From positions 186,001-250,000 of the forward strand of contig NZ_FMYY01000002.1 of assembly GCF_900101595.1 (NCBI RefSeq): 64,000 nt of DNA. Reading direction: 5' to 3'. Shown piece by piece: positions 26,554 to 35,710 of this stretch (positions are counted from its first letter, which is position 1; every line of letters starts with the position of its first letter). The position numbers and the translations under genes were made by a program. This DNA comes from Paenibacillus sp. cl123 (GTDB taxonomy: Bacteria > Bacillota > Bacilli > Paenibacillales > NBRC-103111). The notes under the pieces were generated by a model, which saw nothing but the letters and a program-made list of their open reading frames with translations, was not told where the DNA came from and made no database searches.

Positions 26554-29187
26554 CTAAAGATATAAGGATCTGTTATACTTCTCAAACTTCTGTATCATGC
26601 TCGACACAACTTCAAGCTTGGTCGGCTTCGCAATATATTCGTCCATGCCTGCGGCGATACATCTCTCGCGATCGCCGGAGAGGGCGTTCGCCGTAACCGC
26701 TACGATGAACGGACATCTGTGGAGGGGCATGGATTGCTTAATCCGCTTGGTCGCCTCCAAGCCGTCCATTTGCGGCATCTGCATGTCCATAAATACGATA
26801 TCGTATCTTTGCTGCTGCACGGCTTGCACGGCTTCCATGCCGTTTTTCACTGTCGTAACATGATGACCGAGCGATTCGAGCATCCTGCGCAGGACGAGCT
26901 GGTTGATTTCATTGTCCTCTGCGACCAGCAGCGAGAGGGGGCGGGAATATTTCAGCATCTCCCCGCTTGAGCTTGTTGCCTTCGCGGATGTGGGGAGCCA
27001 TTCATTCAGCCAGATCGTGAAGACGATCTTGGTCCCCGGTCCATCGGTTTGCTCCACCCATATCTTTCCGTTCATCATGTGTACAAGCTTCTTCGTAATC
27101 GCCAGTCCCAGGCCCGTACCTTCCGTCTTCCGCGTCATAAAGTGATCCAATTGATAAAAGGGATCGAAGACCATCTCGGCCTGTTCCTTCGGAATGCCGA
27201 TGCCGGTGTCTCGCACAGCTATCTGCAGCTGTACTTGGCCGGAGCGGCGGTCCATCAGCTCGATGGACAAATCGATGCCGCCCACCAAGGTGAATTTGAT
27301 CGAGTTGCCTATTAAGTTGATCAATATCTGCTTGATCCGGGCCGGATCGCCGACCAGCGAAGCAGGAACCTGCGGATCGATCGTATGCGAGAAGGAGAGC
27401 TGCTTCTTCTGTGCGGTTTGGGACAAAAGATCCAACGTTTCTTCTGTGATCTCGCGAAGATCCAAAGCCTCCTGGCGCAATGAGGCTGTGCCGGATTCAA
27501 TTTTGGAAAAATCCAGTATGTCGTTGATGATCATGAGCAGCGTACTGCCGCTTTTTCGGATAATTTCAACATATTCCTTCTGAACATCGCTTAGCTGTGT
27601 CGTTTGCGTCAGCAGATCGGCCATGCCGATTACTCCGTTCATTGGCGTGCGGATCTCATGGCTCATCATGGATAAAAATTCGCTTTTCGCCCGGTTGGTG
27701 CTTTCGGCAGCTTCCTTGGCGATCATAAGCTTGCGCTGTTCCGTTATGTCCTTGACGATCACATAATACCCGACAGTTTTCTGGTTGATGACGATCGGCG
27801 CGAGCGTCAGGATCACATCGGATATATGTCCGTCCGGCCCTTTGAGCTGCTTGGATAACTCGGCCTGGATCGGATCATTGGCCAGGTAATACAAGATATC
27901 CGCCCCAACGTAGAGCGAGATGTTGGAGCCGGCCATCTGGGATGCCGTCCGGCCTGTCAGCTTCTCAGCGGCATTATTGGCATTGATGATATTGCCCTCC
28001 AGGTCGAGCGAAATAATGCCGTCATGATTATATTTCTTGAGCGAGGTGTAGCGTTCGACGCTCTCCTTCAGCTGCAGCTCGATCCGCTTGCGTTCGGTAA
28101 TATCCTGCACGGTGCCGCCCATCTTGATATGCTTGCCGCTGCTGTCATTGGTGAGTTTGCCCAGAATATGAAGATGCTTGACAGCACCGTCTTCTGTGAC
28201 ATGTCTGAACTCCAGCGTCATCGTCTCACCGGTGAAGATCCGGTCTACTTCCCGACGTACGAGTCCTTGATCGTCCGGATGGACCAGACGAAGCAGGTCT
28301 TGCGGGTTATGCCAGGAGAAGCTGTCCGGGTCCAGATTGAAAATGCGGTACATCTGCTCGGATAAAGTCAGCTTCTGGGTGATCATATCCCACTCCCAGC
28401 TGCCGAGCAACGTAATGCGCTGCGCCTCCGCCAAGATGTCCTCCTTGCGCTTCCTGTCCGTGATGTCTCTCGCGATCCCCAATACTTGTGCCGGTTCTCC
28501 CTGGGCGCTGCGGATTATCTTGTACGTGCATTCTAGCCAAACATAGTACCCTTCTTTGTGCCGCAGACGGAAGCAGAGCAAGCCCTCGTCCGCAAAGGTC
28601 CGAGCCTGCAGCTCAGCCAGGTCGTCCGGATGATAGTAGTCAAGGTTCTTCTTGCCGATAAGCTCCTCGGGGGCATATCCCAGCAGCTTGGTGACCGAAG
28701 GCGTCAAAGATAGGCATATGCCGTCCGGCGTACCTATATAAATAATGTCCTGAGCATGCTTATTCATCAACCCGGCCAGATCGTTTTTTCCAGGTTCCTC
28801 CAGGATGTGAGGCTGCCCGGATGCCGGTTGAACGAAATACAAAAAGTATTTCGGGGTGTCTTGTCCTTCCCTGATTGCCTGGGCGTGAATGAGAACCCGA
28901 ATCCAGCCCCCTTGATGTTTCGCATAACGTTGCTCGTATGGCGGACAGGGGAGGCCGCTCGCCAGCATATGCCGGACCGCCTCTTCGTTCGCAGTCGTAT
29001 CGTCCGGATGGATGCGGGTGCTCCATGCTTCTTCAAGCGCTTGTGCGCTGTCATATCCGAGCAGCTTGCACAAGGCAAGGTTTGCCTTCAGCATCCTGCC
29101 GTCCGGCGCAAGCAAAGCCGCACCTACAGGCATGCCGGCGTAGGCTTGATCAAAAATGGCGGAAGTGTCCGCTAGATGAAGTGACAT
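26554..29187 (-). CDS. PAS-rich hybrid sensor histidine kinase/response regulator
   Basis: 877 residues, no transmembrane helix visible, so probably cytoplasmic. Four PAS domains (about 8-110, 135-240, 255-365, 370-485; the second and third followed by PAC-like segments), then HisKA with SMMSHEIRTPMNGV, HATPase_c with the N, G1 (DTGIGIP) and G2 (GTGLGLAI) boxes, and a C-terminal receiver (about 750-870) with phospho-acceptor Asp in VFMDMQMPQMDG. AGGAGG and GGAG precede the ATG. It would sense an internal ligand, redox state or light through its PAS domains and pass phosphate to its own receiver. No output gene is adjacent. Confidence 0.92.
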   Translation of the reverse strand: MSLHLADTSAIFDQAYAGMPVGAALLAPDGRMLKANLALCKLLGYDSAQALEEAWSTRIHPDDTTANEEAVRHMLASGLPCPPYEQRYAKHQGGWIRVLIHAQAIREGQDTPKYFLYFVQPASGQPHILEEPGKNDLAGLMNKHAQDIIYIGTPDGICLSLTPSVTKLLGYAPEELIGKKNLDYYHPDDLAELQARTFADEGLLCFRLRHKEGYYVWLECTYKIIRSAQGEPAQVLGIARDITDRKRKEDILAEAQRITLLGSWEWDMITQKLTLSEQMYRIFNLDPDSFSWHNPQDLLRLVHPDDQGLVRREVDRIFTGETMTLEFRHVTEDGAVKHLHILGKLTNDSSGKHIKMGGTVQDITERKRIELQLKESVERYTSLKKYNHDGIISLDLEGNIINANNAAEKLTGRTASQMAGSNISLYVGADILYYLANDPIQAELSKQLKGPDGHISDVILTLAPIVINQKTVGYYVIVKDITEQRKLMIAKEAAESTNRAKSEFLSMMSHEIRTPMNGVIGMADLLTQTTQLSDVQKEYVEIIRKSGSTLLMIINDILDFSKIESGTASLRQEALDLREITEETLDLLSQTAQKKQLSFSHTIDPQVPASLVGDPARIKQILINLIGNSIKFTLVGGIDLSIELMDRRSGQVQLQIAVRDTGIGIPKEQAEMVFDPFYQLDHFMTRKTEGTGLGLAITKKLVHMMNGKIWVEQTDGPGTKIVFTIWLNEWLPTSAKATSSSGEMLKYSRPLSLLVAEDNEINQLVLRRMLESLGHHVTTVKNGMEAVQAVQQQRYDIVFMDMQMPQMDGLEATKRIKQSMPLHRCPFIVAVTANALSGDRERCIAAGMDEYIAKPTKLEVVSSMIQKFEKYNRSLYL

Positions 29188-29522
29188 GAAATCTCCGGCC
29201 TCCTATGCTGAAAATGTATAGCGAGTTTTGCTGGAACTCTTCATATCAAAAACATATAAAGCTATTTTAACATGAGAGCGTCCAGAAAACGAGATTTGCG
29301 TGCCAAGTACTGGACTGAAATTTACCGGATCGTGCCGCATACGGCCCGCGCAACGGCATACGGAATCGGTCTGGACAAGCTGAGCATGTCGCACATATTT
29401 ACAGCGGCGCCGGGTTCAGGGGATAAATGTATGGGTCGAAGGAATTTTAAGGAAATAAAAGAGAGGCGGAGAAATAAGGGGAATTTTAGGCGAAAATGCG
29501 CATAGACGGATAATTCTGAATA
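29188..29522. other. Intergenic region between kinase promoter and structured element
   Basis: About 335 bases. It should hold the promoter of the minus-strand kinase. A 77-codon plus-strand frame at 29272-29505 is Arg/Lys-rich without a ribosome site and looks spurious. Nothing else is supported. Confidence 0.4.
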
Positions 29523-29551
29523 TTTACAATAATATAATAATAGACTATAGT
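29523..29551 (+). promoter_or_regulatory. Sigma-A promoter of the structured intergenic RNA
   Basis: TTTACA (29523-29528), 17 bases, TATAGT (29546-29551); both hexamers match consensus at 5 of 6 positions. Transcription would begin near 29558, exactly where the folded region starts. Confidence 0.6.
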
Positions 29552-29556
29552 TAGAG

Positions 29557-29823
29557 GCAAGAAAGCCAACTACTTACGCTGACAAGTTTCAATTCGGAAT
29601 CGGATATCGCCGGTCCGGATTGAATTTCACCCTTAAACACTTCTTGCTTTTGGAAAGGTGGCGTTTCCATTGGACAACGTTAGCGAAGCGTGCCTCAGAT
29701 AACGGCATGCGGGGTGCTTACCGAAATCTTAAGAAGAATGGAGTGCTGTTGGCAAATTGAATAGGAATAAGAAAGCGTAGGGACCTCCGGTTATCATGGA
29801 TAAGCGGGGGCCCTATTTGTGTT
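29557..29823 (+). ncRNA. Candidate structured non-coding RNA or leader upstream of an MFS exporter
   Basis: About 265 bases with a good promoter at one end and a terminator-like hairpin at the other and no credible gene inside. Predicted stems by eye: 29588-29598 (TTCAATTCGGA) with TCCGGATTGAA at 29614-29624 (11 bp, one G-U), enclosing a smaller hairpin; GGAAA/TTTCC around 29655-29671; and CGTGCC with GGCATG around 29690-29710. It does not match the conserved cores I know of the TPP, SAM, T-box, lysine, cobalamin, c-di-AMP, 6S, tmRNA or RNase P RNAs. It could be a free small RNA or an attenuator for the exporter at 30015. Confidence 0.4.
29781..29823 (+). terminator. Terminator-like hairpin closing the structured region
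   Basis: GGGACCTCCG-type arm (29779-29789) pairs with CGGGGGCCC (29805-29813), followed by TATTTGTGTT. The T-run is weak, which would suit a conditional attenuator. Confidence 0.45.
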
Positions 29824-29841
29824 GTCTGCTGCAGCTGCTGT

Positions 29842-29979
29842 AAAGCGGGACGTCTGTTTGAGCGGGTAGACGATGCGGACATTAGTCATATCGGCCGGAA
29901 TCTAGTAAACTGGATAAAGGAGCTGAGAAGCGCGCCGCCCATTCTGCAGGAAGCCCGGCAGCGGGCAGGCCAGATGTAA
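29842..29979 (+). pseudogene. Possible gene remnant upstream of the MFS gene
   Basis: A frame open from 29761 to a TAA at 29977-29979 has no ATG, GTG or TTG start, yet its last 40 codons read like real protein (a KAGRLFERVDDADISHIGRN stretch, then an amphipathic helix). No ribosome site precedes it. It may be the 3' stump of a lost gene; chance cannot be excluded. Confidence 0.25.
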
Positions 29980-30014
29980 AACGCACAACGTACATAAGGA
30001 AATCAGGTGATGAC

Positions 30015-31226
30015 ATGCATGCTTGGAAACGAACGTTTTGGATTCTTTTCGCCGGGGTGCTGCTCTGCAGCTCCAGCTACACGATGGCCGTTCCTTTTCT
30101 GCCCTTGTTCTTATTCGAGCTCGGAGTCGATGCGGATTCCGTTCATCTATGGTCCGGGATCGTTTATTCTTCCGCTTTCTTTATGGGCGCGCTCATGGCG
30201 CCGTTATGGGGTTCGCTGGCGGATAAGTACGGGAAGAAGAAAATGGTCGTGCGCGCCGGCATCAGCCTGGCAGTGATCTATGGCCTGATAGCTGCGGTGC
30301 AAACTCCGTGGCAGTTGATCGGCGTGCGCCTGCTGCACGGCTTCGTAGGCGGTTTTGTGCCTGCCTCGATGTCGATCGTCGCCTCGACAGCACCGGAGAA
30401 ACAGCTTGGCTGGAGCCTCGGGATGATGCAGGCGGGTACGATGACCGGAGGAATTATGGGACCGCTGGTCGGCGGTTTTTTGGCCGAATGGTTCGGGCTG
30501 AGGATGTCGTTTGTCGTGGCGGCGGCTATTATTTTGGCAGCGGCCATCGCTGTCATCGTGTGGGTGAAGGAAGGAGAGAGGGCAGCTGCTCCGGAAAAGT
30601 CCGCCAAAGTGGGGCTTACGCATACCTGGAAGGAAGCTTTCAAGCGGCCCGCTCTTTTGCCTCTGCTGCTGCTGCTCGTCGTATTTCAGCTGTCCGTCAA
30701 CATGATCCAGCCGGTGCTGACGCTGCATATTGCAGATATTCAGGGCAAGCTGGAGGGGGCGGTATTGACATCCGGCATTATTTTTTCGATCATTGGACTG
30801 GCCGGCATTGTGGCATCCCCGTTCTGGGGAAAGAAGGGGCAGGTCCATGAGTATTCCTCCATCATGTGCTTATGTCTGCTGGCGGCCGGGTCTGTGGTCA
30901 TGCTGCAATTTTTCGTTGACCGGCTTTGGCTGTTTACGACCGTGCAGTTTGTATTCGGTTTTTTCATGGCGGGTGTCGTTCCTTCCGTCAATACGCTGGT
31001 CGTTCGGGCGACCGACGCCGAATTCCGCGGCCGGTCATTTGGCTTGACAACAAGCGCCAATCAGCTTGGCGCGATGATCGGACCTTTGATAGGCGGCGCA
31101 GTCGGTTTGTATTGGAATGTGAATGGGGTGTTTGTCATTACCGGGATGCTGCTGTGCTTGGCTGGCTCGGCCGTGTATGCCTTACCCAAGCTGAACGCTT
31201 CCAGGTCCCGTCATCTCCAAGGGTAG
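30015..31226 (+). CDS. MFS exporter (multidrug-type)
   Basis: 403 residues and about 12 transmembrane helices. The loop 2-3 motif reads GSLADKYGKKKMV, the family motif A, and helix 5 has the Gly-rich antiporter-like motif C region (LGWSLGMMQAGTMTGGIMGPLVGG), typical of drug:proton antiporters. AGGTG lies 6 bases before ATG 30015. It would export small molecules using the proton gradient; the substrate is not visible. It lies downstream of the structured region at 29557-29823, which may control it. Confidence 0.88.
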   Translation: MHAWKRTFWILFAGVLLCSSSYTMAVPFLPLFLFELGVDADSVHLWSGIVYSSAFFMGALMAPLWGSLADKYGKKKMVVRAGISLAVIYGLIAAVQTPWQLIGVRLLHGFVGGFVPASMSIVASTAPEKQLGWSLGMMQAGTMTGGIMGPLVGGFLAEWFGLRMSFVVAAAIILAAAIAVIVWVKEGERAAAPEKSAKVGLTHTWKEAFKRPALLPLLLLLVVFQLSVNMIQPVLTLHIADIQGKLEGAVLTSGIIFSIIGLAGIVASPFWGKKGQVHEYSSIMCLCLLAAGSVVMLQFFVDRLWLFTTVQFVFGFFMAGVVPSVNTLVVRATDAEFRGRSFGLTTSANQLGAMIGPLIGGAVGLYWNVNGVFVITGMLLCLAGSAVYALPKLNASRSRHLQG

Positions 31227-31325
31227 GGGACGCCTTATCCCTTGCCAGGTCATCGGGAGGCACGCCGTCACAGGGGCTCAACCGCTTATGCAAGCCTATA
31301 TTATTTCAGGAATGGAGCATGCGGC

Positions 31326-31607
31326 ATGTGCAGAAATATTAAGACCTTGTTCAACTTCGAGCCTCCTGCTACGGAGGAAGAGATTCAGGCGGCCTCCCTG
31401 CAGTTTGTGCGGAAGCTAACCGGCTTCAACACGCCATCCAAGGCTAACGAGGAGGCATTCCATCGCGCCGTCAAGGAAGTGGCGGAAGCGGCAGGACATC
31501 TGCTGGATTCTCTGGTTACCCAGGCCGAGCCCCGCAACCGCGAGGTGGAGATCGAACGAGCCAAGGCACGCAACGCGAAACGGTTCGGAACCGAGTCCGC
31601 GACATGA
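31326..31607 (+). CDS. DUF2277 family protein
   Basis: 93 residues from ATG 31326, with GGAG upstream. The opening MCRNIKTLFNFEPPATEEEI and FVRKLTGFNTPS are the hallmarks of DUF2277, a small helical family with an invariant Cys near the N-terminus. Its function is not known. A strong bidirectional terminator follows 7 bases downstream. Confidence 0.9.
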   Translation: MCRNIKTLFNFEPPATEEEIQAASLQFVRKLTGFNTPSKANEEAFHRAVKEVAEAAGHLLDSLVTQAEPRNREVEIERAKARNAKRFGTESAT

Positions 31608-31614
31608 GCGAGCC

Positions 31615-31660
31615 GCCAAAAAGCCTGACGTCCCCAAGATGAGACGCCAGGCTTTTTGGC
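31615..31660. terminator. Bidirectional intrinsic terminator
   Basis: GCCAAAAAGCCTG (31615-31627) and CAGGCTTTTTGGC (31648-31660) form a perfect 13-bp stem containing the A/T runs, with an inner GACGTC/GACGC part. Confidence 0.8.
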
Positions 31661-31896
31661 GTGCGAAGGGAGCTAGCGGTGGCGGCAGAAAGCCCGTTCC
31701 GGCCGCTGTTCTCACTCCGAGCTTTGGGGGGCGCACAGCGCTGTGCTCCTCGCAGGCGAGGCAAGCTGCTGCGCAGCGCTGGCGCGTATAAGAAATCTCA
31801 TGCCGAGCTTGCTCGAAATTTGCCTTTATTTCGACAAAATCCATGCTTTATCAGCATCCCTTATAAGACTTATAAGATTAATATAGGTCTCACCCT
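31661..31896. other. Non-coding stretch with a 14-bp palindrome
   Basis: Between the DUF2277 terminator and the cysJ promoter I see no gene. A perfect palindrome GCACAGCGCTGTGC lies at 31733-31746 in a GC-rich patch, followed by AT-rich DNA with two TTATAAG repeats (31860-31877). Confidence 0.4.
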
Positions 31897-31952
31897 CTGT
31901 CACTGCCGGTAGGTTTGTAGTATGATAAACTAGTCAGATACCCATACTGGGT
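31897..31952 (+). promoter_or_regulatory. cysJI promoter with palindromic operator
   Basis: CTGTCA (31897-31902), 18 bases, TATGAT (31921-31926). The inverted repeat ACCCATACTGGGT (ACCCA/TGGGT, 31940-31952) lies just past the inferred start site, where a repressor would block transcription. The regulator is not identified; sulfur control by a CymR- or CysL-like protein is a guess. Confidence 0.45.
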
Positions 31953-31988
31953 TATTACTTACGGGAAGTTATGCGAGGTGGAGAATCG

Positions 31989-33842
31989 GTGGAATTATTA
32001 GTAACAAACAGTCCGTTTACTCAGGAACAGGCAGAGCTGCTTAATCGACTGCTCCCTACCTTAACGGAAGGACAGCGAATTTGGCTGGGCGGCTATCTTG
32101 CGGCTCAAGGATTCGCGGCAGGTTCCGCTGTCTCCGCTGCTCCGGCGGCGGCGCCAGTGACGGCGGTAACTGCGGCTCCGGCGGAAGCGCCTGCAGCCGT
32201 ATCCAAAGAGGTGACGGTGCTGTTCGGTTCGCAATCCGGCAACAGCAGCGGACTGGCCAAGAAGCTGTCGAAAAAGCTCGAGGAGAACGGCTTTCAAGTC
32301 ACGTTATCGTCGATGGCGGATTATAAGACAAACGGGCTGAAAAAAGTTCAAAATCTTCTTATCCTCGTGAGCACGCACGGAGAGGGAGAGCCGCCCGACA
32401 ACGCGATTTCCTTCCACGAATTTTTACATAGCAAGAGAGCGCCCAAGCTGGACGGCTTGTCGTTTTCCGTGCTTGGGCTTGGAGATACGTCGTATGAGTT
32501 TTTCTGCCAGACGGCGAAGGATTTCGACAAGCGTCTGGAGGAGCTTGGTGGCAAGCGGATCGTCCCACGCGTAGATTGCGATGTCGATTATGACGATGCC
32601 GCGAAGCAATGGGCGGAGCAAGTGGTCCAGTCGTTGCAGGGAGCAGGGGCGGCAAGTCCGGCGACTGCGGCTGTTGCAGCTTCGGTCGGAGCGGCGGTTA
32701 TCTCCGAAGAATCGGAGTATTCCAGATCGAATCCGTTTCAGGCGGAAGTTCTGGAGAATCTCAATCTGAACGGTCGCGGCTCGGATCGGGAGACACGCCA
32801 TGTCGAACTGTCGCTGGAAGGCTCGGGTCTTCAGTACGAACCCGGCGACAGCCTTGGCGTATATCCGCAGAATCATCCCCGTCTGGTCGAAGAGCTGATC
32901 GGGGCGATGGGCTGGAACAGCTCGGAGGACGTACCTGCGGGCAAAGCCGGCGAGCGTCTCCCGCTTGGCGAAGCGCTGCTCCGGTATTACGAGATCACCG
33001 TATTGACGAAGCCGCTGCTGGAGCAGGTGGCCAAGCTAACCGGCAACAGCGGTTTGCAGGCGCTGCTGGAAGCTGGGCGTGAGCAGGAGCTGCGAGCTTA
33101 CTTGTACGGCCGCGATCTGCTTGATCTTGTTCAGGATTATTCGCTGCAGGGTGTACCGGCCGGGGATTTCGTGTCCGTGCTGAGAAAGCTGCCTGCTCGC
33201 CTTTATTCGATCGCTAGCAGCCCGAAGGCTCATCCGGACGAAGTGCATCTGACTGTCCGCTCCGTCCGGTACGAAGCGCAAGGACGGGAGCGGTACGGAG
33301 TTTGCTCCGTTCATCTCGCAGAGCGCGTGCAGCCGGGCGACGGTTTGCCTGTATTCGTTCAGCAAAATCCAAACTTCAAGCTTCCGGAAAATCCGGATAC
33401 CCCGATCATCATGATCGGCCCTGGCACTGGCGTTGCGCCATTCCGCGCATTCCTGGGCGAGCGGGAGGAGATCGGCGCGCAAGGCAAATCGTGGCTGTTC
33501 TTTGGAGATCAGCACTTCGCCACCGACTTCCTGTATCAGATCGAGTGGCAGCGCTGGCTGAAGGACGGCGTATTAACCCGCCTGGACGTGGCCTTCTCCC
33601 GAGATACGGATCAGAAAGTGTATGTGCAGCACCGGATGCTGGAAAAAAGCAAGGAGCTGTACCAATGGCTGCAGGAGGGCGCTGTTGTCTATATCTGCGG
33701 CGACGAGAAGAAGATGGCGCATGACGTGCATGCGGCGCTCGCAGCCATTCTTCAGCAGGAAGGCGGACTTAGCCCTGAAGCGGCTGCTGACTATTTGAGC
33801 CGCATGCAGCAGGAGAAGCGTTATCAACGGGACGTTTACTAG
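31989..33842 (+). CDS. cysJ: Sulfite reductase (NADPH) flavoprotein alpha subunit
   Basis: 617 residues. It passes electrons from NADPH through FAD and FMN to the CysI haemoprotein for the six-electron reduction of sulfite to sulfide in cysteine synthesis. Order: N-terminal [18 protein letters not shown] segment, Ala-rich linker, flavodoxin FMN domain ([20 protein letters not shown]), connecting/FAD domain ([26 protein letters not shown]) and NADPH domain ([14 protein letters not shown]-terminal KRYQRDVY). GTG 31989 is chosen because AGGTGGAG is 6 bases upstream and the protein then starts like Bacillus CysJ; ATG 31971 is the alternative. cysI follows 37 bases later. Confidence 0.95.
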   Translation: MELLVTNSPFTQEQAELLNRLLPTLTEGQRIWLGGYLAAQGFAAGSAVSAAPAAAPVTAVTAAPAEAPAAVSKEVTVLFGSQSGNSSGLAKKLSKKLEENGFQVTLSSMADYKTNGLKKVQNLLILVSTHGEGEPPDNAISFHEFLHSKRAPKLDGLSFSVLGLGDTSYEFFCQTAKDFDKRLEELGGKRIVPRVDCDVDYDDAAKQWAEQVVQSLQGAGAASPATAAVAASVGAAVISEESEYSRSNPFQAEVLENLNLNGRGSDRETRHVELSLEGSGLQYEPGDSLGVYPQNHPRLVEELIGAMGWNSSEDVPAGKAGERLPLGEALLRYYEITVLTKPLLEQVAKLTGNSGLQALLEAGREQELRAYLYGRDLLDLVQDYSLQGVPAGDFVSVLRKLPARLYSIASSPKAHPDEVHLTVRSVRYEAQGRERYGVCSVHLAERVQPGDGLPVFVQQNPNFKLPENPDTPIIMIGPGTGVAPFRAFLGEREEIGAQGKSWLFFGDQHFATDFLYQIEWQRWLKDGVLTRLDVAFSRDTDQKVYVQHRMLEKSKELYQWLQEGAVVYICGDEKKMAHDVHAALAAILQQEGGLSPEAAADYLSRMQQEKRYQRDVY

Positions 33843-33879
33843 CCCTGGCATACAGAACGAGAGGAGTGGACTACCCACC

Positions 33880-35601
33880 ATGGCTACAAATTTAATATCT
33901 TCTCCCAATTCCGCCGGACACAGCGATGTGGAGGAGCTCAAGCGCCGCAGCAACTATTTGCGCGGCAGTCTGGTCGAAACCTTGGAGGACCGGATCACAG
34001 GCTCCATCCCGGAATTGGATAACCGGCTGATGAAATTCCACGGCAGCTACATGCAGGATGACCGCGATCTTCGCAACGAGCGCCACAAGCAGAAGCTGGA
34101 GCCGGCTTACCAGTTCATGCTGCGTGTCCGCGCAGCGGGCGGCATCGTGACAGCCGACCAATGGCTGATGATGGATCGCGTCGCCCAGAAGTACGCGAAC
34201 GATACGATTCGTCTGACGACGAGACAGTCGTTCCAATTGCATGGCGTCATCAAATGGAATCTGAAGCATACGATCCGCGAAGTCAACGATGCGATGCTCA
34301 GCACACTCGCGGCCTGTGGCGACGTCAACCGCAACGTGATGTGCAACCCGAACCCTTTCCAATCGGAGGTTCACGCCGAGGTTTATGAATGGTCCAAGCG
34401 CATCAGCTCGCATCTGGACCCTCGGACCCGGGCTTATCATGAAATTTGGCTGGATGGCGAGAAGATCGTCGACAGTTTGGAAGGAACCGAGCAGGAGCCG
34501 ATCTATGGACCGGTTTACTTGCCGCGCAAGTTCAAGATCGGGATAGCGGTGCCGCCTTCCAATGACGTGGACGTATTCTCCCAGGATCTCGGCTTTATAG
34601 CGATTGTGGAGAAAGGCCGTTTGAAGGGCTTCAATGTTTGCGTGGGCGGCGGCATGGGCATGACTCATGGCGATACGGCGACCTATCCGCAAGTAGCGAA
34701 GGTGATCGGCTTCTGCACACCGGAGCAAGTCATCGAGGTGGCCGAGAAGACGGTGACGATCCAGCGCGATTACGGCGACCGTGCGGTGCGCAAGCATGCC
34801 CGCTTCAAGTACACGATCGACGACCGGGGACTGGACTGGTTTATTGGCGAGCTGACAAGCCGTCTGGGCTGGCAGCTGGCAGCCGCTTTGCCATACAGCT
34901 TCGAGGATCACGGCGACCGCTACGGCTGGGTGAAGGGAACTAACGGCAAGTGGCATTTCACGCTCTTCATCGAGAATGGCCGAGTGAAGGACGAGGGCGA
35001 CTATCAATTGATGACGGGTTTGCGCGAGATCGCCAAGGTCCACGAAGGCGACTTCCGCCTCACCGCCAACCAGAATCTGATCATTGGCAACGTGCCTCAA
35101 AGCCAGAAGAAAAAGATCGAGAAGCTGATCTCGCAGTACAAGCTGACCGACGGCGCCCATCATTCGGCGCTGCGCCGCAATGCGATGGCCTGTGTGGCGC
35201 TGCCGACTTGCGGCATGGCCATGGCCGAGGCGGAGCGCTATCTTCCGGAGCTGCTGGACAAGGTGGAGCTGCTGCTGGATGAGGCGGGACTTCGCCAAGA
35301 AGAGATTGTGATCCGGATGACCGGCTGTCCGAACGGCTGTGCGCGTCCGATGCTGGCCGAGATTTCGTTCATCGGCAAAGCGCCGGGCAAATACAATATG
35401 TATCTCGGAGGCGGCTTCGACGGAAGCCGGTTGAACAAGCTGTACAAGGAAACGATCGGAGAGGCCGAAATACTCGGATCGCTGAAAGAAATGTTTGGCC
35501 GCTATGCGAAGGAGCGCCAGCAGGGCGAACATTTCGGCGACTTCGTCATCCGTGCCGGATATGTGCAAGCCGTTCACGACGGGCAGCAATTCCATTCCTA
35601 A
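33880..35601 (+). CDS. cysI: Sulfite reductase haemoprotein beta subunit
   Basis: 573 residues. It carries the sirohaem and [4Fe-4S] cluster that reduce sulfite to sulfide. The cluster cysteines are visible as [11 protein letters not shown] and [11 protein letters not shown], with the expected spacing. [20 protein letters not shown] and [11 protein letters not shown] are substrate-side blocks of the nitrite/sulfite reductase fold. It forms the holoenzyme with CysJ, encoded immediately upstream. A perfect 15-bp terminator stem lies downstream. Confidence 0.96.
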   Translation: MATNLISSPNSAGHSDVEELKRRSNYLRGSLVETLEDRITGSIPELDNRLMKFHGSYMQDDRDLRNERHKQKLEPAYQFMLRVRAAGGIVTADQWLMMDRVAQKYANDTIRLTTRQSFQLHGVIKWNLKHTIREVNDAMLSTLAACGDVNRNVMCNPNPFQSEVHAEVYEWSKRISSHLDPRTRAYHEIWLDGEKIVDSLEGTEQEPIYGPVYLPRKFKIGIAVPPSNDVDVFSQDLGFIAIVEKGRLKGFNVCVGGGMGMTHGDTATYPQVAKVIGFCTPEQVIEVAEKTVTIQRDYGDRAVRKHARFKYTIDDRGLDWFIGELTSRLGWQLAAALPYSFEDHGDRYGWVKGTNGKWHFTLFIENGRVKDEGDYQLMTGLREIAKVHEGDFRLTANQNLIIGNVPQSQKKKIEKLISQYKLTDGAHHSALRRNAMACVALPTCGMAMAEAERYLPELLDKVELLLDEAGLRQEEIVIRMTGCPNGCARPMLAEISFIGKAPGKYNMYLGGGFDGSRLNKLYKETIGEAEILGSLKEMFGRYAKERQQGEHFGDFVIRAGYVQAVHDGQQFHS

Positions 35602-35613
35602 ACGAAAACGATA

Positions 35614-35655
35614 GCAAGGGCCGCCCCGGTCAAAGTCGGGGCGGCCCTTGCTTGT
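35614..35655. terminator. Bidirectional terminator between cysI and the hybrid kinase
   Basis: GCAAGGGCCGCCCCG (35614-35628) pairs perfectly with 35637-35651 around an 8-base loop. The T-run is weak (TTGCTTGT). Confidence 0.65.
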
Positions 35656-35710
35656 ATAGCGCTAAGCTTGATGAATCGGGTGCGGATGTATCATGGCAGG
35701 TACTGCGCCT

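Noticed and set aside
29272-29505. 77-residue Arg/Lys-rich frame upstream of the structured region
   Set aside because: No ribosome site, no promoter at the right place and low-complexity basic composition.
29690-29790. TPP riboswitch, because GGGGTGC and GCGTAGGGA occur in order
   Set aside because: The essential CTGAGA and ACCTGAT core blocks are missing and the spacing is wrong.
33892-35595. Long minus-strand frame opposite cysI
   Set aside because: It is the antisense shadow of a GC-rich gene; the plus strand has the intact sulfite reductase with all cofactor motifs.
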